In this document: piece after piece, positions 7,701 through 15,186 of the stretch
Position numbering within the stretch: position 1 is the stretch's first letter
Layout: every line of letters begins with the position of its first letter
From: Mycobacterium intermedium
Lineage (GTDB): Bacteria; Actinomycetota; Actinomycetes; Mycobacteriales; Mycobacteriaceae
Direction of reading: 5' to 3'
Assembly (NCBI RefSeq): GCF_002086275.1
Contig: NZ_MVHT01000055.1
Span: 1 to 43,926 of the forward strand
Length of the DNA stretch: 43,926 bases
Position numbers and translations under genes: made by a program
The notes under the pieces: generated by a model
The model's input: the letters and a program-made list of their open reading frames with translations, nothing else
Told to the model about the DNA's origin: nothing
Databases searched by the model: none

Positions 7701-8168
7701 CGGGTGCTTTCTGTTCGCCACCAAGGCAATTCGGTGGAAAGTCCCGAAGAGTCCGACGCGATCGTCGACGAGATTCGGCGCCTGAAAGGCAGCTTGTGGA
7801 CCGATGAGCATGGTCCCCGCCGGTTGGAGCCCGCCGACGTGCTGGTGCTGGCACCGTACAACGCGCAGGTAGCGCTGTTGCGCCACCGATTGGCCGAGGC
7901 CGGCCTGGCCAAGGTGCGGGTCGGCACCGTCGACAAATTCCAGGGCGGGCAGGCGCCGATAGTCTTCATCTCGATGACGGCCTCATCCATCGATGACGTG
8001 CCGCGCGGGATCGCTTTTTTGCTCAACAGGAACCGGCTGAACGTCGCCATCAGCAGGGCACAGTTCGCGGCCGTGATCGTGCGCTCGGAACTGCTGACCC
8101 AGTACCTGCCGGCCACGCCCGCCGGTCTGGTGGACCTGGGCGCGTTCCTCGCGTTGACCCACGGCTAG
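4761..8168 (+). CDS. RecB-like nuclease / RNase H-like / SF1 helicase fusion (Rv1251c homologue)
   Basis: About 1135 residues in three parts. Residues 1-225 are a RecB/Cas4-type nuclease with GFAD (D118), DTK (131-133) and Q145-x3-Y149. A lone Cys21 and a C216-x2-C219-x2-C222 cluster resemble the four-cysteine iron-sulfur staple of AddB/Cas4 nucleases. A short helical region follows (about 235-280). From about 312 an RNase H-like DEDD exonuclease-type domain begins with LFFDFEGDP and includes YNHYDCLSTRELRDW. The C-terminal third is an SF1 helicase: GPPGTGKT (766-773), VIDEAGQF near 874, LLLGDPQQLPQV, DRSYRMHP, GTVDKFQGGQ and NVAISRAQ. The architecture matches TM0106-family proteins and M. 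tuberculosis Rv1251c (about 1139 residues). It probably acts in DNA repair or nucleic-acid processing; the substrate is unknown. GTG 4761 is preferred to TTG 4731 because of the leaderless promoter. Confidence 0.85.
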   Translation: MFIGDGSVVYSASDLASAARCEYALLRDFDARLGRGPAATVEDELLARTAALGDEHERRRLDQLREEFGDEVAVIGRPAYTVAGFTAAAKATQRAIANGAPVVYQAAMFDGRFVGFADFLIRDGERYRVVDTKLARSPKVTALLQLAAYADALTASGVPVAPEAELELGDGNVVPYRVEDLIPVYRTQRASLQRLLDGHYASGAAVRWDDEGVQACFRCPLCVEQLRATDDLLLVAGMRVSHREKLIDAGITTITELAEHSGPVPNLAASALTKLTAQARIQVRQRDTGTPQFEIADPQPLSLLPEPNPGDLFFDFEGDPLWTADGTEWGLEYLFGVLEGGRKGTFRPLWAHNRVDERNALKEFLAMVAKRRKRYPNMHIYHYAPYEKTALLRLAGRYGVGEDDVDDLLRNGVLVDLYPLVRKSIRVGAESFSLKALEPLYMGAQLRSGDVTTATDSITSYARYCELRDAGRADEAATVLKEIEDYNHYDCLSTRELRDWLLMRAWEAGVTPVGVQPIPDGAAIEDHDQLAATLSEFSGDTAAADRTPEQIAVALVAAARGYHRREDKPFWWAHFDRLNYPAEEWSDNTDVFLVSEFAVVADWHTPPRARKQQRRLRLTGELARGDLKTKVYALYEPPAPPGMTDDPDRRAAAKAVVVEVDDPVVPTEVVILERTGADGNIFHQTPFALTPGPPVPTGALRASIESTAAGVAEGLPQLPETALMDVLLRRAPRTRSGAALPRGGDIVANITEAVLDLDSSYLAVHGPPGTGKTYTAARAITHLVTAHGWRIGVVAQSHATVENLLGCVIDAGLDPQQVAKKRSGSDDPRWQEISENAYPTFIADNAGCVIGGTAWDFANSNRVPPGSLDLLVIDEAGQFCLANTIAVAPAAANLLLLGDPQQLPQVSQGTHPEPVDRSALDWLVDGQPTLPDERGYFLDRSYRMHPAVCAAVSALSYGGRLHSHDECTGARRLAGCEPGLRVLSVRHQGNSVESPEESDAIVDEIRRLKGSLWTDEHGPRRLEPADVLVLAPYNAQVALLRHRLAEAGLAKVRVGTVDKFQGGQAPIVFISMTASSIDDVPRGIAFLLNRNRLNVAISRAQFAAVIVRSELLTQYLPATPAGLVDLGAFLALTHG

Positions 8169-8192
8169 CCGGACCTAGGCTAGGCAAAACGG

Positions 8193-8316
8193 TTACCGCG
8201 TCGGGAAATTGTCCCCGGTTCCGCCGTTGGTGCCGGGCGGGCGTGCCGCCGACTTGGCCGTCGGTTCCGTTCTGGCCGTTGTCGGCGACTCCGCCGGTAC
8301 CGGTTCCGCCAAACGT
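8193..8316 (-). pseudogene. Fossil of a PE_PGRS C-terminal tail
   Basis: On the minus strand this intergenic piece translates to Gly-Asn-rich PGRS-type sequence: FGGTGTGGVADNGQNGTDG, then after a one-base shift NGGTGDNFPTR before a TAA at 8193-8195. There is no PE domain or start codon. It lies between the convergent 3' ends of the nuclease-helicase and MFS genes. I interpret it as the last ~40 codons of a lost PE_PGRS gene with at least one frameshift. Confidence 0.55.
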
Positions 8317-8364
8317 GTCGACCGCCTACACACGGCATAACGTTCCCCTAAGGCGGCAGCCGTC

Positions 8365-10161
8365 CTAGCGGCCGAACGAACGACGAGCGTGGGTCGTCTG
8401 AAAGCCGTCCCTCCCGGAGCCGATCGGCGCTTCAGAACGGGCGTACGGGGTTGCGGCACGCGCTCGTCGCCCCGGGGCCACCAACGGTTGCGGGTCGACG
8501 CCGTCGACAGCGGCTTCCGAGGGCACCCGCTGTGGGACTCGCGGTGCCGGCTGGTCATCCGGTTCGCGACGAAGGATGTACTCGACGTATTCGTCGTCGT
8601 CGAAGTCGTCGTCGTATTGGTAGTCGTCATGCGGGTCTTCGTCGTAAGGCGGCTCGTCGGAGTGCATCGAGCCGGCGATGCCGACCAGGAACAGCGCGGC
8701 GACGATCCCGAACAGGGCGATGAACGCGGGCAGCAGCATCGACTGCGACATCGCGTCGGCAAATGGCTCGCGAGCAAAGTCGGGCAGTTGCAGGCCGACG
8801 CCCTCGTCCTCGAGTACGCCGGCGTCGCCGGAGCCGGACCCAGCTAATCCCGCCAAGAAGGAGGGCGGCATCTCGGAACCGATCCGCGATGTCATGAACG
8901 CGGCCATACCTGCGCTACCCAGCACCGCACCCAGCTGCCTGGTGGTGTTGTAGACACCCGAACTGGCGCCGGACAGTTCGGTCGGCAGCTTGCGGGTGGC
9001 AGTGGCGGCGAGCGGCGACCACACGAACGCCATCCCGGCACCCATGACGCACAGCGGTAACACCAGTCGCCAGATCGGCGTGCTCGGGTGCATCTCGATC
9101 GAAAGCCATGTCATGGAGATGGCCAGCACCGAAAAGCCGAAGCCGAGCACGGGCAGCGGATGGGCCCTGTCGATGATCCTGCCGGCGAACGGGGACAACA
9201 CACCGCTGACGATCGCCAACGGCGCGAGCAGCACCGCCGATCGGGTGGGTGACAGGCCACACACCGCCTGCGCATAGAACATGAGCGGCAGCATCATCGC
9301 CGTCGACGCGAACGCGGTGACGGCCACTCCGATGTTGCACAGGCTGAAGTCGCGGTCGCGGAAGATCCGTAGCGGGACCAGCGCGTCCCTCCGGTTGATG
9401 GACTGCCAATAGATAAATGCCCACATGAACCCCACGCCCGCGACGAGCACCGCCCAGATCCAGGGTTGCCAGTGCGCGGACTGGCCTTGCTGCAGCCCGA
9501 ACACCAGGAGAAACAGGCCCGCCCCGGACAACCCGACGCCGATGAGGTCGAAGCGTCGCTCGTCGACCGGCAACTCCGGGACCAGCCAGGCCGCCAATGC
9601 CAGGGCGGCGACGCCAAGAGGGAGGTTGACGAAGAAGATCCACTCCCAGCCCAGGGTGTCCACCAGTACGCCACCGGCCAGCGGGCCCATCAAGGTGGCG
9701 ACGCCTGCGGTCGCACCCCAAGCGCTCATCGCCGTACCGCGGCGCTGCACGGGGAAGATCCGGGTGATCGCCGACAGCGTCTGCGGTGTGAGCAGTCCGG
9801 CACCCACACCTTGAACAGTGCGAGCGGCAATGAGCATGGCCGCACTGTTGGCCAAACCACATCCCGCCGAGGCGACCATGAACACCAACAGGCCAAGCAG
9901 ATACAGATTCTTCGGACCGAATCGGTCGCCGAGACGGCCGGCGACCAGCAGAACCACCGCGTACCCCAGCAGGTAGGCGCTGGTCACCCAGATCACGGTG
10001 TCGTAACCGATATTCAGCTGCACCATGATGGTCGGGTTTGCGATGGCGACGACCGTCGCATCCAGCATGATCATGAAGAAGCCGAGCATCATCGCCCACA
10101 GCGCGTGCCAGGGATCACCGGGGTAGCTGCCCCCGAGAGTCCGACTCGTCGCCGCGGTCAT
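8365..10161 (-). CDS. MFS drug-exporter, DHA2 14-helix type (Rv1250 homologue)
   Basis: About 598 residues. The DHA2 family exports toxic compounds by proton antiport through 14 membrane helices. Motifs seen: LDATVVAIANP in helix 1, motif A GRLGDRFGPK after helix 2, and the antiporter motif C (GPLAGGVL) in helix 5. After the last helix a soluble tail of about 100 residues begins extremely acidic (DEDPHDDYQYDDDFDDDEY) and ends Arg-rich. ATG 10161 is chosen because it gives MTAATSRTLGGSYPGDPW just before helix 1; the frame is open to 10368. It matches M. tuberculosis Rv1250 in position and type, and is divergent from the gene at 10352. The substrate cannot be told from the sequence. Confidence 0.85.
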   Translation of the reverse strand: MTAATSRTLGGSYPGDPWHALWAMMLGFFMIMLDATVVAIANPTIMVQLNIGYDTVIWVTSAYLLGYAVVLLVAGRLGDRFGPKNLYLLGLLVFMVASAGCGLANSAAMLIAARTVQGVGAGLLTPQTLSAITRIFPVQRRGTAMSAWGATAGVATLMGPLAGGVLVDTLGWEWIFFVNLPLGVAALALAAWLVPELPVDERRFDLIGVGLSGAGLFLLVFGLQQGQSAHWQPWIWAVLVAGVGFMWAFIYWQSINRRDALVPLRIFRDRDFSLCNIGVAVTAFASTAMMLPLMFYAQAVCGLSPTRSAVLLAPLAIVSGVLSPFAGRIIDRAHPLPVLGFGFSVLAISMTWLSIEMHPSTPIWRLVLPLCVMGAGMAFVWSPLAATATRKLPTELSGASSGVYNTTRQLGAVLGSAGMAAFMTSRIGSEMPPSFLAGLAGSGSGDAGVLEDEGVGLQLPDFAREPFADAMSQSMLLPAFIALFGIVAALFLVGIAGSMHSDEPPYDEDPHDDYQYDDDFDDDEYVEYILRREPDDQPAPRVPQRVPSEAAVDGVDPQPLVAPGRRARAATPYARSEAPIGSGRDGFQTTHARRSFGR

Positions 10162-10351
10162 GTCCACACCTCGATTCGGCTCCCGTTGAACGGGCATTGA
10201 GAACGGGTATTGGGAGGGCATCAGGCCCAGCCTTGCATTATCCCGGCCGGGCGTGCCGGTCGCTCGTCGACCTAGCGGGTAAATGCCAATGAGCCCGCGA
10301 TACCGGCAGCGGACGCTAGCCTGGTAGGACGACGTTCTGAAGAGAGGCAAC

Positions 10352-11107
10352 ATGATCGGTCGAACCAAGAAGCCTGAGCTCGACTCTCAGCAGAATGGCC
10401 TCACGGGCAAGCCCAAAGCGTCTACCCGCGCACTGGCTCAAATCATCGAACGCAGCTCGCACATCCAAGGTCCGGCGGCGGAGGCCTATGTGGCCCGGTT
10501 GCGGCGCGCCCACCCGGGTGCCGGCCCGGCCGAGATCGTGAGCAAACTCGAGAAGCGGTTCCTGTCCGTCGTGACGGCCAGCGGTGCCGCCGTGGGCGCT
10601 GCGGCGACCTTCCCCGGTATCGGCACCATCGCCGCCCTCTCTGCGGCCGCCGGCGAAACCGCGGTGTTCCTCGAGGCCACCGCACTGTTCGTGTTGGCGC
10701 TGGCGTCGGTGTATGACATTCCCCTCGACCACCGGGACCGGCGGCGCGCGCTCATCCTGGCCGTCCTGGTCGGCGACAACAGCAAGACCGCCGTGTCAGA
10801 ACTGATCGGTCCCGGGCGTACCACTGGCGGCTGGGTGTCGGAAAGCATGGCCTCGCTGCCGCTGCCGGCGATCTCGAAGTTGAACACGCGGATGTTCAAG
10901 TACTTCGTCAAGCGATTCACGCTGAAGCGCGGGGCGCTCATGTTCGGCAAGCTGATGCCGGTCGGCATCGGCGCGATCATCGGCGCCATCGGCAACCGGA
11001 TGATCGGCAAGAAGTTGGTGCGCAACGCGCGGTCGGCCTTCGGTAACCCGCCGGCGCGCTGGCCGGTGACGCTGCACCTGCTGCCACCCGTGCGGGATGC
11101 GGGCTAG
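10352..11107 (+). CDS. Conserved membrane-associated protein (Rv1249c homologue)
   Basis: A 251-residue protein with a clear ribosome site (AGAGAGG, 7 bases or so before ATG). The N-terminal third is polar and basic. Residues 75-125 form a hydrophobic, Ala/Gly-rich region (GAAATFPGIGTIAALSAAAG, then FVLALASVYDI). A later hydrophobic segment, FGKLMPVGIGAIIGAIGN, resembles the conserved motif of EcsC-family proteins. M. tuberculosis Rv1249c occupies the same place next to kgd. The function is unknown; membrane association is inferred from the hydrophobic segments. A GC-rich hairpin directly follows the stop codon. Confidence 0.75.
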   Translation: MIGRTKKPELDSQQNGLTGKPKASTRALAQIIERSSHIQGPAAEAYVARLRRAHPGAGPAEIVSKLEKRFLSVVTASGAAVGAAATFPGIGTIAALSAAAGETAVFLEATALFVLALASVYDIPLDHRDRRRALILAVLVGDNSKTAVSELIGPGRTTGGWVSESMASLPLPAISKLNTRMFKYFVKRFTLKRGALMFGKLMPVGIGAIIGAIGNRMIGKKLVRNARSAFGNPPARWPVTLHLLPPVRDAG

Positions 11108-11134
11108 CCACGCCCGGCCGTAAAGCGGGCTGGC
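11107..11134 (+). terminator. Candidate intrinsic terminator after Rv1249c homologue
   Basis: GCCA-c-GCCCG (11107-11116) pairs with CGGGC-TGGC (11126-11134): a 9-bp stem with one bulge and a 9-base loop, starting at the last base of the stop codon. There is no U tract, which is common for mycobacterial terminators. It would separate this gene from kgd. Confidence 0.45.
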
Positions 11135-11188
11135 TTCTGCCGGACTCACTAGCGGATGGTCAGCAAAGAGTTAGCCTTTATGGGGCGG

Positions 11189-11194
11189 TAATCT
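11189..11194 (+). promoter_or_regulatory. Candidate -10 box for kgd
   Basis: TAATCT fits TANNNT and lies in the 200-base gap before kgd, predicting a leader of about 110 bases. No clear -35 box is visible, so this is a weak call. Confidence 0.25.
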
Positions 11195-11311
11195 GCACCG
11201 GTTGGCGAGGTGCGAGGTCGACCGCCAACCGGACGGCAAAAAGTTGCAGGTGTCGGGCAGGGTTGCCGGCAAAGCGCTTGCAAGACAAAGGAATCGAGGC
11301 GAACAGCGGCC

Positions 11312-14300
11312 GTGGCCAACATAAGTTCACCATTCGGACAAAACGAATGGCTGGTCGAGGAGATGTACCGCAAGTTCCGCGACGACCCCTCTTCGGTGGA
11401 TCCCAGCTGGCACGAATTCTTGGTTGACTACAACCCCGAGACGGTGCATGACGGGGGCCAGGATGCCCCCGCCAAGCCCGCGACCCCGCCGGCGCAGCCC
11501 AAAGCGGCAGAACCCGCGCCCGCACCCACCAAGCCGGCCGCCACTCCCGCGGCGGGCAACGGCTCCCCCGCGCCCGCGGCGGCTCCGGCCAAGCCCGCCG
11601 GTCCTCAACCCGGCGAGGGTGACCAGGTGCAGGTGCTGCGTGGCGCCGCGGCAGCCGTCGTCAAGAACATGTCCGCATCGCTGGACGTGCCGACGGCCAC
11701 CAGCGTCCGGGCCATTCCCGCCAAACTGCTGATCGACAACCGCATCGTCATCAACAACCAGCTCAAGCGGACCCGCGGCGGCAAGATCTCGTTCACGCAC
11801 CTGCTGGGGTACGCACTGGTGCAGGCGGTCAAGCAGTTCCCCAACATGAACCGGCACTACGCCGAGGTCGACGGCAAGCCGACCGCGGTCACCCCGGCGC
11901 ACACCAACCTGGGTCTGGCCATCGATCTGCCGGGCAAGGACGGCAAACGCTCGTTGGTGGTGGCCGGCATCAAGGGCTGCGAAGAACTGCGTTTCGCCGA
12001 GTTCGTCTCGGCGTACGAGGACATCGTGCGACGGGCGCGGGACGGCAAACTGACCGCCGAAGACTTCAGCGGCGTGACGATTTCGCTGACCAACCCAGGC
12101 ACCATCGGCACCGTGCACTCGGTGCCGCGACTGATGGCCGGCCAGGGCGCGATCATCGGCGTCGGCGCCATGGAGTACCCGGCCGAGTTCCAGGGCGCCA
12201 GCGAGGAACGCATCGCCGAACTGGGCATCGGCAAGCTGATCACCCTGACCTCGACCTACGACCACCGCATCATCCAGGGCGCGGAATCGGGCGACTTCCT
12301 GCGCGCGATCCACGAGATGCTGCTCTCGGACGATTTCTGGGACGAGATCTTCCGCGAGTTGAGCATCCCCTACATGCCGGTGCGGTGGAGTCAGGACAAC
12401 CCGGACTCGATCGTCGACAAAAACGCCCGCGTCATGGAGTTGATCGCGGCGTACCGCAACCGCGGCCACCTGATGGCCGACACCGACCCGCTGCGGCTGG
12501 ACAAGACGCGTTTCCGCAGCCACCCCGACCTCGAGGTGCTGACCCACGGCCTGACGCTGTGGGATCTCGACCGCGTGTTCAAGGTCAACGGGTTCGCCGG
12601 TGCGCAGTACAAGAAGCTGCGCGACGTGCTGGGCCTGCTGCGCGACGCGTACTGCCGCCATGTCGGCGTGGAGTACACGCACATCCTCGACCCGGAACAA
12701 ACGCGCTGGCTGGAAGAGCGAGTCGAGCAAAAGCACGTCAAACCGACTGTGGCGCAACAGAAGTACATTCTGAGCCGGCTCAACGCCGCCGAGGCGTTCG
12801 AAACCTTCCTGCAGACCAAATACGTTGGGCAGAAGCGGTTCTCGCTGGAAGGAGCCGAGAGCGTCATCCCGATGATGGACGCCGCGATCGACCAGTGCGC
12901 CGAGCACGGCCTCGACGAGGTGGTCATCGCCATGCCGCACCGCGGTCGCCTCAACGTGCTGGCCAACATCGTCGGCAAGCCCTACTCGCAGATCTTCAGC
13001 GAGTTCGAGGGCAATCTGAACCCGTCGCAGGCCCACGGTTCCGGTGACGTCAAGTACCACCTCGGTGCCACGGGCACGTACCTACAGATGTTCGGCGACA
13101 ACGAGATTCAGGTGTCGCTGACCGCCAACCCGTCGCACCTGGAGGCCGTCGACCCAGTCCTCGAGGGTCTGGTCCGGGCCAAGCAGGATCTGCTCAACCA
13201 CGGCGACACCGACACCGACGACCAGAAGGCCTTCTCGGTGGTGCCGCTGATGCTGCACGGTGACGCGGCCTTCGCCGGCCAGGGCGTCGTCGCCGAGACG
13301 CTGAACCTGACGAACCTGCCGGGTTACCGCGTGGGCGGCACCATCCACATCATCGTCAACAACCAGATCGGCTTCACGACGGCGCCGGAGTTCTCGCGCT
13401 CCACCGAGTACTGCACCGACGTCGCCAAGACGATCGGCGCGCCCATCTTCCACGTCAACGGCGACGACCCCGAGGCGTGCGTGTGGGTGGCGCAGCTGGC
13501 GGTGGACTTCCGCCAGCGGTTCAAGAAGGACGTCGTCATCGACATGCTGTGCTACCGCCGCCGCGGGCACAACGAGGGCGACGACCCGTCGATGACGAAC
13601 CCGTACATGTACGACGTCGTCGACCTCAAGCGCGGCGTCCGCAAGAGCTACACCGAAGCGCTGATCGGCCGTGGCGACATCTCGATCAAGGAAGCCGAAG
13701 ACGCGCTGCGTGACTACCAGGGTCAGCTGGAACGGGTCTTCAACGAAGTCCGTGACCTGGAAAAACACGGCGTGCAGCCGAGCGCGTCGGTGGAGGCCGA
13801 CCAGATGATCCCGGCCGGGCTGGACACGTCGGTGGACAAGTCGCTGTTGGCCCGCATCGGCGACGCGTTCATGGCGTTGCCGGAGGGATTCACCCCGCAC
13901 CCGCGGGTGCTGCCGGTGCTGGAAAAGCGCCGGGAAATGGCCTACGAGGGCAAGATCGACTGGGCGTTCGGCGAGCTACTGGCACTGGGCTCGCTGGTGG
14001 CCGAAGGCAAGTTGGTGCGGCTGTCGGGGCAAGACAGTCGCCGCGGCACGTTCTCCCAGCGGCACTCGGTGATCATCGACCGCAACACCGGCGAGGAGTT
14101 CACCCCGCTGCAGCTGCTGGCGACCAACAAAGACGGCACCCCCACCGGGGGCAAGTTCCTGGTGTACGACTCGCCGCTGTCCGAGTTCGCGGTCCTCGGC
14201 TTCGAGTACGGCTACACCGTGGGCAACCCGGACGCCGTGGTGTTGTGGGAGGCGCAGTTCGGCGACTTCGTCAACGGCGCGCAGTCGATCATCGACGAGT

Positions 14301-15013
14301 TCATCAGCTCCGGCGAGGCCAAGTGGGGCCAGCTGTCCACGGTGGTGTTGCTGCTGCCGCACGGGCACGAAGGGCAGGGCCCCGACCACACCTCCGGCCG
14401 GATCGAACGCTTCCTGCAGCTGTGGGCCGAGGGATCGATGACGATCGCGGTGCCGTCGACGCCGGCGAACTACTTCCACCTGCTGCGTCGGCACGCGATG
14501 GACGGCGTCATGCGCCCGCTGGTCGTGTTCACGCCGAAGTCGATGCTGCGGAACAAAGCCGCGGTCAGCGACATCCGGGAATTCACCGAGATGAAGTTCC
14601 GCTCGGTGTTGGAGGAGCCCACCTACGAGGAAGGCGTGGGCGACCGCAGCAAGGTCACCCGGATCCTGCTCACCTGCGGCAAGATCTACTACGAGTTGGC
14701 GGCGCGCAAGGCCAAGGAGAAGCGCGACGACATCGCGATCGTGCGGCTCGAGCAACTCGCACCGCTGCCCAGGCGCCGGCTCGAAGCGACGCTGGACCGC
14801 TACGAGAACGCCGAGGAGTACTTCTGGGTGCAGGAGGAGCCGGCCAACCAGGGCGCTTGGCCGTCACTGGGCCTGACGTTGCCCGAGGTGCTGCCCGAGA
14901 AGCTCACCGGGATCAAGCGGATCTCGCGCCGGGCGATGTCGGCGCCGTCCTCGGGTTCGTCCAAGGTGCACGCCGTCGAGCAGCAGGAGATCCTGGACAA
15001 GGCGTTCGCCTGA
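11312..15013 (+). CDS. kgd: Multifunctional 2-oxoglutarate metabolism enzyme
   Basis: 1233 residues. The protein combines an E2-like acyltransferase domain with a thiamine-diphosphate E1 domain and converts 2-oxoglutarate in the TCA cycle. In mycobacteria it supports decarboxylase, carboligase and, with DlaT and Lpd, dehydrogenase activity. The N-terminal segment (FGQNEWLVEEMYRKF...DPSW) is followed by a Pro/Ala-rich linker (about 45-105). The acyltransferase domain ends with the active-site DHRIIQG (His318). The E1 part carries MPHRGRLNVL, the ThDP motif GDAAFAGQG...NNQIGF and, near the end, QEEPANQGAW. GTG 11312 gives VANISSPFGQNEW, the known N-terminus; a GAGG lies 12 bases upstream. Known regulation in relatives includes inhibition by the FHA protein GarA and activation by acetyl-CoA. 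It is followed by a GC-rich folded repeat. Confidence 0.97.
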   Translation: MANISSPFGQNEWLVEEMYRKFRDDPSSVDPSWHEFLVDYNPETVHDGGQDAPAKPATPPAQPKAAEPAPAPTKPAATPAAGNGSPAPAAAPAKPAGPQPGEGDQVQVLRGAAAAVVKNMSASLDVPTATSVRAIPAKLLIDNRIVINNQLKRTRGGKISFTHLLGYALVQAVKQFPNMNRHYAEVDGKPTAVTPAHTNLGLAIDLPGKDGKRSLVVAGIKGCEELRFAEFVSAYEDIVRRARDGKLTAEDFSGVTISLTNPGTIGTVHSVPRLMAGQGAIIGVGAMEYPAEFQGASEERIAELGIGKLITLTSTYDHRIIQGAESGDFLRAIHEMLLSDDFWDEIFRELSIPYMPVRWSQDNPDSIVDKNARVMELIAAYRNRGHLMADTDPLRLDKTRFRSHPDLEVLTHGLTLWDLDRVFKVNGFAGAQYKKLRDVLGLLRDAYCRHVGVEYTHILDPEQTRWLEERVEQKHVKPTVAQQKYILSRLNAAEAFETFLQTKYVGQKRFSLEGAESVIPMMDAAIDQCAEHGLDEVVIAMPHRGRLNVLANIVGKPYSQIFSEFEGNLNPSQAHGSGDVKYHLGATGTYLQMFGDNEIQVSLTANPSHLEAVDPVLEGLVRAKQDLLNHGDTDTDDQKAFSVVPLMLHGDAAFAGQGVVAETLNLTNLPGYRVGGTIHIIVNNQIGFTTAPEFSRSTEYCTDVAKTIGAPIFHVNGDDPEACVWVAQLAVDFRQRFKKDVVIDMLCYRRRGHNEGDDPSMTNPYMYDVVDLKRGVRKSYTEALIGRGDISIKEAEDALRDYQGQLERVFNEVRDLEKHGVQPSASVEADQMIPAGLDTSVDKSLLARIGDAFMALPEGFTPHPRVLPVLEKRREMAYEGKIDWAFGELLALGSLVAEGKLVRLSGQDSRRGTFSQRHSVIIDRNTGEEFTPLQLLATNKDGTPTGGKFLVYDSPLSEFAVLGFEYGYTVGNPDAVVLWEAQFGDFVNGAQSIIDEFISSGEAKWGQLSTVVLLLPHGHEGQGPDHTSGRIERFLQLWAEGSMTIAVPSTPANYFHLLRRHAMDGVMRPLVVFTPKSMLRNKAAVSDIREFTEMKFRSVLEEPTYEEGVGDRSKVTRILLTCGKIYYELAARKAKEKRDDIAIVRLEQLAPLPRRRLEATLDRYENAEEYFWVQEEPANQGAWPSLGLTLPEVLPEKLTGIKRISRRAMSAPSSGSSKVHAVEQQEILDKAFA

Positions 15014-15030
15014 CGCTCAGCCCCCGATCC

Positions 15031-15090
15031 GCGAGCGTGCGTGTTTGCACGTCGACACGCCGCGCGGGCCGGCATTTTGCGCGCGCTCGC
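15031..15090. repeat. Nested inverted repeat between kgd and SDR genes
   Basis: GCGAGCG (15031-15037) pairs with CGCTCGC (15084-15090). Inside lies a second dyad, GCGTGT (15039-15044) with ACACGC (15055-15060), and GTGC...GCAC within 15037-15050. It starts 18 bases after the kgd stop, so it may terminate or protect the kgd mRNA. It resembles GC-rich intergenic hairpin repeats I recall from other mycobacteria (inference). Confidence 0.5.
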
Positions 15091-15134
15091 GACGGAGATA
15101 CGCAGGTACGGAAGGCCCACAAACTGGGAGCGGA

Positions 15135-15140
15135 TAGCCT
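15135..15140 (+). promoter_or_regulatory. Candidate -10 box for first SDR gene
   Basis: TAGCCT followed by CGA, 46 bases before the ATG. The second SDR gene has a matching TAACCTCGA in its leader, so the element appears to have been duplicated with the gene. Confidence 0.3.
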
Positions 15141-15186
15141 CGATCTCGATCCCAAGACGAGAGCCGAGACAAGGGGAGAGTGCTTC

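Noticed and set aside
11327..13060. 577-codon minus-strand open frame under kgd
   Set aside because: Arg/Val/Gly-rich shadow of a high-GC gene. The plus-strand kgd product is unmistakable over the whole stretch.
14245..15186. Upstream extension of the first SDR frame into kgd
   Set aside because: The open frame is a shadow of kgd. The SDR family start and ribosome site are at 15187.
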